A stretch of 64,000 nt of DNA, from positions 1 through 64,000 of the forward strand of contig JAUIEC010000008.1 in the NCBI GenBank assembly GCA_030428945.1, given 5' to 3'. The notes under the pieces were generated by a model. That model worked only from the letters and a program-made list of their open reading frames with translations, was not told the origin of the DNA and ran no database searches. Made by a program: the position numbers and the translations under genes. Of the stretch, positions 51,100-59,474 are shown piece after piece (position 1 is the first letter of the stretch; the number at the start of each line of letters is the position of its first letter). The DNA comes from Phycisphaerae bacterium. Lineage in GTDB: Bacteria; Planctomycetota; Phycisphaerae; UBA1845; Fen-1342.

Positions 51100-53226
51100 T
51101 CAGGCCGGAATCGCGACCGGTGCGGGGCGGCAGGCGCGCGCCTGTCGGCGCCAGGTCTGCAGCCCGCCAACGAGCAGCGACATCGCCATGCGGACGGGTG
51201 GATTCAGCCAGGCATGGCGTCGCTGGCGGCGGGCAAGCAGGGGGGCGCAGGCGTAGTAGGCGCGAATCACGGCGCGCCCGATCGCGTACGGGGCCAGGTT
51301 GCGGTCGCGGAAGTCGCGGAGCACCGCCAGTTGTTTCTCGTCGGACGCTGAGCCGTCGCTGGCCTCGTCGAAGGTACAGATCGGGTCGGTCGGACTGGGC
51401 AGCCCGGCGAACCAGCGATCGCTGTCGAGTTCCTCGCGGACCCGCCAGACTTCGCCGTCGTTGTGCCAGGTGTTGTTCCCGGTTCCGTCGTCCTCGTTGA
51501 CGTTGCCCAGGTCCTTGACGGTCAGGTGGAACGAGCGTGCTTTCGGATCAAGCTGCGGCTGCCAGCCGGGCTGGATCGTGCTGGTGATCCAGTACTGCAG
51601 TCGTCGCAGGTCCCAGATCGACATCTTCCGCAGCGAGTCCGCCACGTGCCCGAGTCCCAGGTAGTGCCCGATCTCGTGTGCGAGCACGCCTCGCTCGGTC
51701 GAATTCGTCAGCGTCCCCGCCCGGACCAGGATCGCACCCACGTCCGCCTGCAGTCCGTCCAGCGGATGGCCCGCGGCCGCGAGCGTCGCCGGCGTCGGAA
51801 AGCCGGCCGCCAGGGCGGGAACCCCGAGCGTGTTCGGATCCTTCACGATGTACATGTTGATCCGCCGGTCGCGATGTTCGTTGGCTGTGATGATCAGCTT
51901 CGAGACGTTCTCGCGACTGATCTCTTCGGCCTTCGCGCCGGTCGCGGCGCGGAACTTCGTGCCGACCGCGTTGATCTTGCTGAACTCCTTCAGAACGAAC
52001 TCGACCCCGGCCTGCGCCCAGATGTCGTTGACGTCCGCCAGCGCGTCCCGGACCTCCTGCTCGGTGGTCGTGACGGACTCGGTCACCACCTTGGTCCCGA
52101 GGTCGACCGCGAAGGCGGAGACGGGGACCTTGACGGTCTCGAAGACGGTCAGGCTCATGCGGTGGATCAGCGGGCCGTCCGGGTCGCCCTTGGGCGGGCG
52201 TTTGCCGAGGTGGAAGTTCAGCACCACCGAGTGGTGTCCGCCGCCGACCGTGCCGGAGGTGATGTCGAACTCGGCCTCGCTGCCGGTCGGCAACTGCTGC
52301 ACCTCGGGCGTGACGATCACCGTGCTGGCCCTGACGTAGATCGGCGCATCCGCGAACAGGTCCTCGCGGATCAGCTTCAGCCGGATGCGGCTGTTCTCGG
52401 CCATGCTGACGGCCGGGCCCTGCACGTCGAACAGGCGCGTCTCGGGGCGGAAGCCGCGGTCGTCGACGTACGGGAACTCGGCCCGCGCGAAGGCCGCGCC
52501 GGCCGGCGGCGTGGCCCGGTCGACGCTGACCAGCACGACCCGCTCCATGTCGAAGACGGCCTTGCCGCGGGCCCGGTTGTGGAACACGGCGCCGCTGCCG
52601 GTCTGTGCCAGGGGGCCGATCCCGGGCGGCGAGGTCGCCGGGGCCTGCCCGGCCGACCGCAGTTCGCTGTCGAGTTTCTGCAGGCTGGCGGGCCGCAGTT
52701 CCATGCCGGGCACGACGCCGCTGTGCACGTCGGCATCCGGCAGGCGCTGCAGGACGCCCTCGACCGGCAGGCTGGGCTGGTCGGCCTCGAACTGCAGCAG
52801 CGCCCGCTCGAGCATCGCGTCCAGTTTGGCGAGGTCTTCCTTGCCGGTGTTGTAGCCGAGCATGTTCAGCCGGCAGCGCAGCCCGGGCAGGTCCTTCGTG
52901 CCGGCCGGCGCCAGCGGATCGAGACTTGGCAGGTTCTGGCGGTGGCGCACCGTGTACTCGGCGATCGCCTTCGACGGGTTGCCGGGATCCATCAGCCTGA
53001 CGACCGCGCTGCCGCCGCGCGGTACCGAGATGTCCAGGTCGCCGCCCGCCGGCGTCACCCGCGTCCCGTCGACCTCGCACGGCAGGCCCTCGATGCCGGC
53101 GCCGTCGAGCCCCGGCCACTGCTGGAACCGCAGGCGCAGCGTGCGCGGGCCGGCCGTGTTGGCGGCGTTGCCGGCGGCGGCGGGTCCGACGGCGCGGGCG
53201 ACGGCAAGGGTCGGTGCTTTGGCCAT
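51100..53226 (-). CDS. Putative effector: peptidoglycan-binding, metzincin-like metalloprotease with degenerate CFI-box end
   Basis: A 708-residue protein with no signal peptide. Residues ~103-165 look like a peptidoglycan-binding fold (GLRCRLNMLGYNTG ... ALLQFEADQPSLPVEG). A middle region of beta-rich sequence leads to a zinc protease motif HEIGHYLGLGH (His517, Glu518, His521, His527), characteristic of metzincins. The end (~620-700) reads CTFDEASDGS, then LRDFRDRNLAPYAIGRAVIR and AYYACAPLLARRQRRH, which matches the CFI-box C-terminal domain except that CFIATA is CTFDEA. The lack of a signal peptide suggests a special export route. It starts 14 bp after the LysM adaptor gene on the same strand. 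Confidence 0.75.
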   Translation of the reverse strand: MAKAPTLAVARAVGPAAAGNAANTAGPRTLRLRFQQWPGLDGAGIEGLPCEVDGTRVTPAGGDLDISVPRGGSAVVRLMDPGNPSKAIAEYTVRHRQNLPSLDPLAPAGTKDLPGLRCRLNMLGYNTGKEDLAKLDAMLERALLQFEADQPSLPVEGVLQRLPDADVHSGVVPGMELRPASLQKLDSELRSAGQAPATSPPGIGPLAQTGSGAVFHNRARGKAVFDMERVVLVSVDRATPPAGAAFARAEFPYVDDRGFRPETRLFDVQGPAVSMAENSRIRLKLIREDLFADAPIYVRASTVIVTPEVQQLPTGSEAEFDITSGTVGGGHHSVVLNFHLGKRPPKGDPDGPLIHRMSLTVFETVKVPVSAFAVDLGTKVVTESVTTTEQEVRDALADVNDIWAQAGVEFVLKEFSKINAVGTKFRAATGAKAEEISRENVSKLIITANEHRDRRINMYIVKDPNTLGVPALAAGFPTPATLAAAGHPLDGLQADVGAILVRAGTLTNSTERGVLAHEIGHYLGLGHVADSLRKMSIWDLRRLQYWITSTIQPGWQPQLDPKARSFHLTVKDLGNVNEDDGTGNNTWHNDGEVWRVREELDSDRWFAGLPSPTDPICTFDEASDGSASDEKQLAVLRDFRDRNLAPYAIGRAVIRAYYACAPLLARRQRRHAWLNPPVRMAMSLLVGGLQTWRRQARACRPAPVAIPA

Positions 53227-53240
53227 GGGTTCAGGCTCCC

Positions 53241-54047
53241 TCAGCAGCCGTGCTCTGTGCGGAGCGCGTCACGGGTTTCGGGGGTGGCGGTCCCGGTGAC
53301 CGCCAGGCCGCGCTTCCGCTGGTACTCGAACAGCGCGTCGCGTGTTTCGGGGCAGAGCGTGCCGTGTTCGGGGCAGTCGTAGCCGAGGTTGCGGAGTCGC
53401 TGCTGCACGCCGAGCAGCAGGCCGATCGGCTCGATCCGTCCGAAGTGCAGGTGGTACGTGCGAACCTGGTCGCCCGTGCCAACGCGGAGCGTGCCGTCTT
53501 CGACCCTGCTTGGAATCGGACAGCGCAGCAGACCCTGCTGGTTGGTCACGTTGCTGTGGGTGCTGCCGTCCTGAAAGCGGATTTCGAACGGCAGGCCGGC
53601 CAGCGGTACGTCGTTCTCGGCCAGCCGCAGCCGGAACATGGTCGGCTGACCGATGCGTTCGAAGCGGTGGCGGACTTCGGTCTGCCCGGGCTCGGTCTTC
53701 TGTCGCAGCGGCGGGATCGTCAGGCGATCGCCGGTGGCCAGCACGTTGGGGTCTTCGCGCACGTCGCGGAGGATCGCGTTGGCCGCGTCGTCCCAGATCG
53801 TCTCCCACAGGTGCCCGGTCTCGGCCGCGATCGAGGACAGGCAGTCGTGTCGTCCGATCACGTAGTCGCCGGTGCCGACCGGCTCGGTCGTGTCCGCGCC
53901 CTCGGTGGCGTGGTTGGCCGGGGGGCGGTCGTCGAGATCATCCCCGTCCGGTCGTTCGGCGCGTCGCGGGTCGCGTTGTTCGAGCAGCCGGGACAGGCGC
54001 TGCTGAAAGGCGTCAGCGTTCGGGACGGTGTCCGGTGCGCCGGGCAT
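53241..54047 (-). CDS. LysM/peptidoglycan-binding adaptor-like protein (copy A)
   Basis: A 268-residue protein without signal peptide. The ATG at 54047 has AGGAG 6 nt upstream. It begins with a low-complexity region (~1-65) carrying a short motif ADAFQQRLSRLLEQ. A LysM-like domain (~66-120) has GDYVIGRHDCLSSIAAETGH ... DRLTIPP, with the wxxixxxxxNxxL pattern typical of LysM in phage-tail-like and type VI-associated proteins. An Ig/beta-like region (~125-205) follows, then a peptidoglycan-binding type-1 domain (~208-265, GVQQRLRNLGYDCP ... FEYQRKRGLAVTGTATPETRDAL). Its paralog is at 55362. The protease effector gene lies directly downstream, suggesting the two act together. Confidence 0.75.
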   Translation of the reverse strand: MPGAPDTVPNADAFQQRLSRLLEQRDPRRAERPDGDDLDDRPPANHATEGADTTEPVGTGDYVIGRHDCLSSIAAETGHLWETIWDDAANAILRDVREDPNVLATGDRLTIPPLRQKTEPGQTEVRHRFERIGQPTMFRLRLAENDVPLAGLPFEIRFQDGSTHSNVTNQQGLLRCPIPSRVEDGTLRVGTGDQVRTYHLHFGRIEPIGLLLGVQQRLRNLGYDCPEHGTLCPETRDALFEYQRKRGLAVTGTATPETRDALRTEHGC

Positions 54048-54231
54048 ACGGTGCTCCTGTTCGCGCGGCCGCGCCAGCCGCGCGGCCTCGGGGGTATTCA
54101 ACGCGGGCGACGGGCGGCGCTTTCGCGTTTTTTTGTCCGGCCGGGAAAACGCCCGGTGGGCGAGGAGGCGTGGCCCGGGCTATACTTCGCGGACGCAAGT
54201 CTGGGGTTTCCAGGGAGGGGACGGGGGCGTG

Positions 54232-55191
54232 ATGAGCAGCCATACGCGAACGATGGTCCGACGGCTTGTCGGCGTGTGCCTGCTGGCGGCCACTTCGGCG
54301 ACGGCCAGCGCGACGTTTCACCTGGTTCACATCGAGCAGGTCGTGGCCGGCCTGAACGGCGACGTCAGCGCCCAGGCGGTTCAACTGGTGATGCGGAGCG
54401 GTGATCAGAACCTGCTGGAGCCTGCCCGCCTGGTCGTTCGCGACGCCGCCGGGGAGAATCCGATCGTCCTGTTCGATTTCGAAGGGGATATCGCCGAGGA
54501 GGGCGAGGGCGTCCGCATCCTGGTGGGCACCGCGGAGCTTGACCGCTACGCGGATGAAGGTGTTGGCACCGACTACACGCTGACCGCCACGATTCCGCCG
54601 TCCTATTTCGCCGCCGGGAGCCTGACGTTCGAGTCCGACGACGGCACGCGGGTCGTTTCGCGCCTCAGTTGGGGCGGCGGCGGGTACACCGGGGCGACCG
54701 ACGGAATTCCCGACAACACGACCGGCAGCGACTTCGCCCCGCCGTTTCCCGCAGCGCTGACCAGCGCCGGCGTGCGGGCCCTGCTGTTTCAGCCGGAGGC
54801 CGGCGACCGGGCAACCGGCAACGCCGATGACTATCAGTTCGTCGAGGTGGTGGAACTGCGCAACAACGCCGGCGAGGGTTTCGTGCTCGGACCCTGCGTT
54901 TCCGCCGAGGATCAGGACGGCGACGGTCTCTGTGACGTGGCCGACCCCTGCCCGCAGGTTGCCGGCGACGGGGCGGATCGAGACGGAGACGGCCGCGGCG
55001 ATGCCTGCGACGCGTGCCCGGACGATCCGGCCAAGCTGGCCGCGGGCCTGTGCGGATGCGGGCAGGCCGAGACGGATTCGAACGGGGACGGCACACCGGA
55101 CTGCGGCGATCCGGCCGGTGCCGTTCCATGTGCCGCGCCGGTGGTGGCCCTGACGCTGCCGCTGCTTCTTATGCGGCGGCGCGGACGTTGA
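54232..55191 (+). CDS. Surface protein with thrombospondin type-3 calcium repeats
   Basis: A 319-residue protein with a signal peptide (RRLVGVCLLAATSATASA). Residues ~35-220 are beta-rich, with LVVRDAAGENPIVLFDF and FESDDGTRVVSRLSWGG, as in planctomycete surface proteins. Residues ~225-290 are thrombospondin type-3-like repeats (DQDGDGLCDVADPCP, DRDGDGRGDACDACPDD, DSNGDGTPDCGD). The end is a hydrophobic stretch and basic tail (APVVALTLPLLLMRRRGR), like a C-terminal membrane or sorting anchor. ATG 54232 is chosen. A TATACT box at 54181 might be the -10 element. It sits between the two adaptor-effector pairs but shares no operon with either. Confidence 0.75.
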   Translation: MSSHTRTMVRRLVGVCLLAATSATASATFHLVHIEQVVAGLNGDVSAQAVQLVMRSGDQNLLEPARLVVRDAAGENPIVLFDFEGDIAEEGEGVRILVGTAELDRYADEGVGTDYTLTATIPPSYFAAGSLTFESDDGTRVVSRLSWGGGGYTGATDGIPDNTTGSDFAPPFPAALTSAGVRALLFQPEAGDRATGNADDYQFVEVVELRNNAGEGFVLGPCVSAEDQDGDGLCDVADPCPQVAGDGADRDGDGRGDACDACPDDPAKLAAGLCGCGQAETDSNGDGTPDCGDPAGAVPCAAPVVALTLPLLLMRRRGR

Positions 55192-55361
55192 ACCGGACTG
55201 GCGCGCTTTCCGGCTGACGTGCTTGGCCGGGCTCGCCGTGGCGCCGGCGCGGGGGGGGGCGGATCACGATTGTCGCGGTCGATCGGTGCAAGTAGACTCT
55301 GGCGTCATCGGGTTGTCGCTTCCGGCGGCCCGCGCAGCAGATCACCCGGGAGTCCCGCATC

Positions 55362-56246
55362 ATGTCCGGCCCTCCGTCCGCGGACGATTTCAATGCCAGG
55401 CTGCGGCAGGCGCTCGAGTCCGCCCGGACTCCGACGGGGGAGACGCCGGGCGCTTCGTCGGCGGGACCACCGGCCGATGCGCCGGGGGCCCCGTCCGGAA
55501 GTCAGAGTGCCTACAGCGAGCGGCTGGCCAGTGCGCTGAGTGCTTCGCGTGGCGATGCGCCCGCGTCGGACGAGCCGGCGGACGAGCCGGTGCCGGAGTC
55601 GGGCGGTCCGGTCGGGATCGGCGACTACACCGTGCGGCGTGGAGACTGCATGGCGAGCATCGCGCTCGATCACGGGCATTTCTGGGAGACGCTCTGGAAC
55701 GAGCCGGGCAACGAGGAGCTGAAGACCGTGCGGGTGGATCCGTACTGTCTGCTGCCGGGCGATCGCGTCACCATTCCTGAACTTCGTGAACGGCAGGAGA
55801 GCATCGCGGCCGAGCAGCGGCACCGCTTCAAGCGGAAGGGCTGCCCGGAGGTGGCGGTGTTCGTCTTCAAGGTGCAGGACGAGCCGCGGGCGAACCAGGC
55901 CTACGAACTGACGATTGACGGGGTGCTGACGACGGGCACCAGTGATCCGAACGGGCGGGTCGAGTTCTTCATTCCGCCGGACGCGATGAATGGCCGGCTG
56001 GTCTTCACCGAGTCGGGCGATGTCTACAAGCTGCTGCTCGGGCGACTCGAGCCGCTGAGCGAGCTGATCGGCGTGCAGAAGCGGCTTGCGAATCTCGGCT
56101 TCTTCCACGAAGAGCCGGACGGCGAGATGAGCGATCACACGGACGAGGCTCTGCGGGCGTTCCAGACCAAGTACGAACTGGAAGTGACCGGCCAGCCTGA
56201 CGAAGCCACCCGCACCAGGCTGGGCGAGGTCTACCATGGCGAATGA
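55362..56246 (+). CDS. LysM/peptidoglycan-binding adaptor-like protein (copy B)
   Basis: A 294-residue paralog of the protein at 53241, with no signal peptide. The acidic/Pro-rich N-terminus (~1-83) contains the motif ADDFNARLRQALES and a second copy YSERLASALSAS. The LysM-like domain (~84-145) has GIGDYTVRRGDCMASIALDH ... GDRVTIPEL, and is followed by a beta region (~150-228) and a peptidoglycan-binding type-1 domain (~235-290, GVQKRLANLGFFHE ... LRAFQTKYELEVTGQPDEATR). The ATG at 55362 has a GGGAG ribosome site. It overlaps the following effector gene by 11 bp, so the two products are made in step. Confidence 0.75.
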   Translation: MSGPPSADDFNARLRQALESARTPTGETPGASSAGPPADAPGAPSGSQSAYSERLASALSASRGDAPASDEPADEPVPESGGPVGIGDYTVRRGDCMASIALDHGHFWETLWNEPGNEELKTVRVDPYCLLPGDRVTIPELRERQESIAAEQRHRFKRKGCPEVAVFVFKVQDEPRANQAYELTIDGVLTTGTSDPNGRVEFFIPPDAMNGRLVFTESGDVYKLLLGRLEPLSELIGVQKRLANLGFFHEEPDGEMSDHTDEALRAFQTKYELEVTGQPDEATRTRLGEVYHGE

Positions 56247-58185
56247 ACCACAGCAGCCCGCGGACGAGGGCGGCGACGCCGCGCCGGGTGGTCCGCCCGA
56301 AGGCGGGCCGCCGCCTGCCGATCCCGCGCCGCCGCCCGGTGGTGCCGCACCGCCGCCTCCGGGTGGGGGCGCTCCGCCGCCGCCGCCGGCACCGGGTCCG
56401 CCTCCGGCGCCCGGACAGGGCGGGCCGGCGGCCGCGGTTGTGCATCCGGTTTCGGTCGAACGCCTGCATCCCGGGTACGTGAAGAAGATCGCGGTCACCA
56501 GCGTGCGGATCGATTCGGGCTATACGCCGCCGGATCAGATTGATCTGCCGTGGGTGGTCGGGCGGCCGATCATGACCAATCGGGTTGACGCCGCGCAGCG
56601 TTACCCGGCGGTGGGCCCCGTCGCGGCCGGGCAGGAGGATGAGCCGCTGTGGGTCGGGACGCCGCTTTCGCGGGCGATCTTCACGAACCTCTGCAAGGCC
56701 GCGCACAGCAAGGTGAACTGGACGAACACGTCGGTCCGCGGCATTCGGGCCGCGATGGCGCCGCGGGACGGCGAGACCCCGGCGCAGACCTCCGCGCGGG
56801 TCGGCACGGCGGTGCAGGCCTTCTTCGCCGATGGCGCGGAAGAGAACGGCAAGGACACCAAGTACGCCGCGGCCCTGAACTACGTGCAGTTCTGCACGAC
56901 GCGGACGACGAACATCGTTTCGTACGTGCGCGCCGTCGAGCAGGGCCAGGCGCACCCGGTGACCGGCGCGCAGTCCGAAGCCTATGTCGTCCGGGAGACC
57001 GGCGGCGACGGCGGGGCGGTGGCCCAGGCGGCGCGGGGGCCGGGCGGCAACGGGATCAACGCCGAGCAGAAGGTCTGCCTGAAGTTCTTCCCGCCGACGA
57101 ACCAGGCCCCGACCCAGCCGCCGACCGGCTGGTGGCAGCGGCGGCGCTCATCCGTGGCCGGCGATGCCCGCACCGTTGTCGACATCGTCGATCACGCCAC
57201 CCGCATCGTGCGGGCGATCATGCGGCGCGGGACGCTCAACAACAAGGTTCGGATGCCGCCGGCCGGTCCCGGTGGTCGCGAGGAAATCGGCTACATGTGC
57301 TTCCAGAACGGACGCGCCTGGCACGAAGTCGATGCCCCCAAGTATCTCAATGACCTGGCCGCCAACATGACCGACGCGCTCAACGCCGGCCAGCCGGCCG
57401 CGATCACCGGACTGACGCTGGATCAGTACGACCTGCCGAAGATGATGGCGGGGGTGGCCTGTCCGCCGTGGCACACGGGCGCGGGCGTCTGCGCGATGAT
57501 CTCGCACGTGACCTGCGGCGTGCTGACGATGCTCTGTCCGCCGAAGACGCTGATCTGCAACGTGTTCGACAGCGCCTTCGACCATTCGTACACGGTCGTG
57601 CAGTACGGGCGCTCGCCGTGGATCACCTGCGATCCCTGGCCGGGCGAAAGCTGGGCGCTGCCGTGGAGCTACGACGTGCCGGGTTCGGACGAGGAACACA
57701 GCGACTGCTGTTTCCCGCCGGCGGCCTGCACCTCGAACTTCCTGATCGAGGTCGTGCGGCCGGTGTCGATCCCGTACGGCGTGCGGATCACCGAGACCGA
57801 ACTGCGTGACGCCTTCGCGGCCGCGGAGGGGCGGACCGAGGATCACCGCTGGGTCCGCAACGCGGAGACGCTGACACGACCGCAGCGGCGGCAGCGGCCG
57901 ATCAAGGCCGCGACCGGCAACGAAGTCTGGCGGGTGACGCATCCGGACCGGGCGGCGTATCCGGATCACACCACGCGTGACGGACGGCACGCGCTCGGGC
58001 AGCTCGCCCGGCGGCGCGTGCCGCAACTGCCGGAGATGGACGGGGTCTACTGGCACCCGAGCAACCTGGCCCGCGTCGATCGTGACGACCCCGACCGCCG
58101 CCGCAAACAGGCCGAGCAACAGGCCCGCCTGCAGGGCTATCGCCGGGTGGCCACCGACCAGGACTGGGGCGGGGAATGCCCGTAG
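56236..58185 (+). CDS. Putative effector: Pro-rich protein with Cys-His-Asp papain/transglutaminase-like domain
   Basis: A 649-residue protein without signal peptide. Residues ~1-75 are rich in Pro, Gly and Ala. The next part (~75-330) is unassigned, with YVKKIAVTSVRIDSGYT and VNWTNTSVRGIRAAM. The C-terminal part holds a plausible catalytic triad: Cys419 (TGAGVCAMISHVTCG), His450 (AFDHSYTVVQYG) and Asp466 (PWITCDPWPGESW). Spacing H-D is 16, as in C58/YopT-like peptidases and many transglutaminase-like enzymes; the WxxxDPW ending favours the transglutaminase/papain superfamily. This is a pattern-based guess. It overlaps the adaptor copy B gene by 11 bp. It could be a cell-wall or host-protein cleaving toxin. 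Confidence 0.7.
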   Translation: MANEPQQPADEGGDAAPGGPPEGGPPPADPAPPPGGAAPPPPGGGAPPPPPAPGPPPAPGQGGPAAAVVHPVSVERLHPGYVKKIAVTSVRIDSGYTPPDQIDLPWVVGRPIMTNRVDAAQRYPAVGPVAAGQEDEPLWVGTPLSRAIFTNLCKAAHSKVNWTNTSVRGIRAAMAPRDGETPAQTSARVGTAVQAFFADGAEENGKDTKYAAALNYVQFCTTRTTNIVSYVRAVEQGQAHPVTGAQSEAYVVRETGGDGGAVAQAARGPGGNGINAEQKVCLKFFPPTNQAPTQPPTGWWQRRRSSVAGDARTVVDIVDHATRIVRAIMRRGTLNNKVRMPPAGPGGREEIGYMCFQNGRAWHEVDAPKYLNDLAANMTDALNAGQPAAITGLTLDQYDLPKMMAGVACPPWHTGAGVCAMISHVTCGVLTMLCPPKTLICNVFDSAFDHSYTVVQYGRSPWITCDPWPGESWALPWSYDVPGSDEEHSDCCFPPAACTSNFLIEVVRPVSIPYGVRITETELRDAFAAAEGRTEDHRWVRNAETLTRPQRRQRPIKAATGNEVWRVTHPDRAAYPDHTTRDGRHALGQLARRRVPQLPEMDGVYWHPSNLARVDRDDPDRRRKQAEQQARLQGYRRVATDQDWGGECP

Positions 58186-58188
58186 CTT

Positions 58189-58267
58189 GCGCAGTAAGCA
58201 AGTAAGCAAGTAAGCAAGTAAGCAAGTCAGCAAGTCAGCAGGTAAGCAAGTCAGCAGGTAAGCAAGT
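58189..58267 (+). repeat. AAGCAAGT tandem array after the effector gene
   Basis: About nine copies of the 8-mer AAGCAAGT (some AAGCAGGT or AAGTCAGC) begin a few bases after the stop codon. They are purine-rich on the effector's strand and stop 34 bp before the convergent barrel gene's stop codon. Confidence 0.85.
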
Positions 58268-58300
58268 GCGCCTGTTGGCGCGACGTTCGTCGCGGCGGTT

Positions 58301-59332
58301 TCAGAATTCCATTTTCAGCAGCAGCCGGACATACGGGCCGTCGGCCAGGTCGATGCGGCTGTCGAAGCGGTCGTCGAAGTCTTCGCCTTCGAACCAGAAG
58401 CGGTTGAAGGCGTAGCCGCCCTCCAGTTCGAAGCTGGCGGCGTCGTCGAGGAACCGCGGGCTGCGCAGGCCGAGCTTGACCCGCTGTTCGTACGAGAACA
58501 GCCGATCGTCGTCGTCGCGGCGGTCGTGCAGGAAGAACGTGTCGTTGCTCCAGGCGTAGCCGGCGAAGATCTCCCAGCCGCCATCGGGCAGCAGCGCCAG
58601 TTCCGTGTCGATCATCCGCGGGAAGATGTACTGCCCCGTGATCCGCAGCCACTCGGTCGGCCGGGCCCGCAGGTGGTTGAACGGAAACCCGATCAGCCAG
58701 GTCAGTTCGTCGTTCGGGTTCCATTCGTAGGCCACCCCCGGCAGCGGAATCAGCGGGGCGAACTCGCGATCGTTGGCCAGCGAGACGTAGAACCACCACG
58801 CGTCACGTTCTCCGGCCGGCATCCGCCAGAAGCCGTTGAAGCGAATCGCGACTTCATCGCCGCTGTGAAACGGGCGATCACTCGGCGAAGACAGCCGCAG
58901 GTCGAACCCGAGGCGGCCGGACGCGCTGGCGTTCTGGTAGATCACGCCGGCCTGCGGATTCCACAGGTGCGTCGGCAGCGCCCGACTTCCGAGCTGGAAC
59001 GGCCCGCGCGAACGCGGGATCCGCGCGCCGGTGTCCAGGTCGAGGGCCCGCAGGCCGCCGGTCAACTGCCAGGTCTCCGAGCCCGGCGGCGTCAGCGGAA
59101 CCCGCAGGCTGAACCGCTGGTCGAAGGCGGCCAGGTCGCGCCCGTCCTGGTCACTGTTGGCCGCGAACCAGTACCGGCTTTCGTAGTCGAAGCGCAGTCC
59201 GAAGTCCCGCGGCGCGAACGCCAGGTCGCGCGGTTGCGCCGGGTCGGTTTCCGCGGGTTGCGTGGCCGGCGGCTGCCCGAGCGCGGCGGCGGCCAGCAAA
59301 GGTCCGATCAGCGTGGCGGCGAGGTGTCTCAT
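58301..59332 (-). CDS. DUF6268-like outer-membrane beta-barrel protein
   Basis: A 343-residue protein with a signal peptide (MRHLAATLIGPLLAAAALG). Repeated amphipathic strands with Phe/Tyr/Trp ends (FGLRFDYESRYWFA, WWFYVSLANDREFAP, EIFAGYAWSNDTFFL, SYEQRVKLGLRSPRF, YVRLLLKMEF) and a final Phe as the C-terminal residue indicate a beta-barrel in the outer membrane. It resembles the planctomycete DUF6268 family. The ATG at 59332 was chosen; an in-frame upstream extension reads as junk. The barrel converges with the effector gene and is divergent from the ECF gene. The substrate or transport role is unknown. Confidence 0.75.
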   Translation of the reverse strand: MRHLAATLIGPLLAAAALGQPPATQPAETDPAQPRDLAFAPRDFGLRFDYESRYWFAANSDQDGRDLAAFDQRFSLRVPLTPPGSETWQLTGGLRALDLDTGARIPRSRGPFQLGSRALPTHLWNPQAGVIYQNASASGRLGFDLRLSSPSDRPFHSGDEVAIRFNGFWRMPAGERDAWWFYVSLANDREFAPLIPLPGVAYEWNPNDELTWLIGFPFNHLRARPTEWLRITGQYIFPRMIDTELALLPDGGWEIFAGYAWSNDTFFLHDRRDDDDRLFSYEQRVKLGLRSPRFLDDAASFELEGGYAFNRFWFEGEDFDDRFDSRIDLADGPYVRLLLKMEF

Positions 59333-59474
59333 GCCGACGGATGATAGCCGCGGCCCGGGGGGCTGCCGACCCGCCGGTCCACCGGATTTCCCTGCGGGCG
59401 GCGCGCCTTCCGGGGGTATACTGCCGGATGTCCGCGGCCACCGGGAGTCGCGGTCATTCGCCGCGGGAATACCG

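Noticed and set aside
51100-58185. Classical type VI or phage-tail gene cluster
   Set aside because: No sheath, tube, baseplate, spike or ATPase gene is present; only adaptor- and effector-like genes are seen here.
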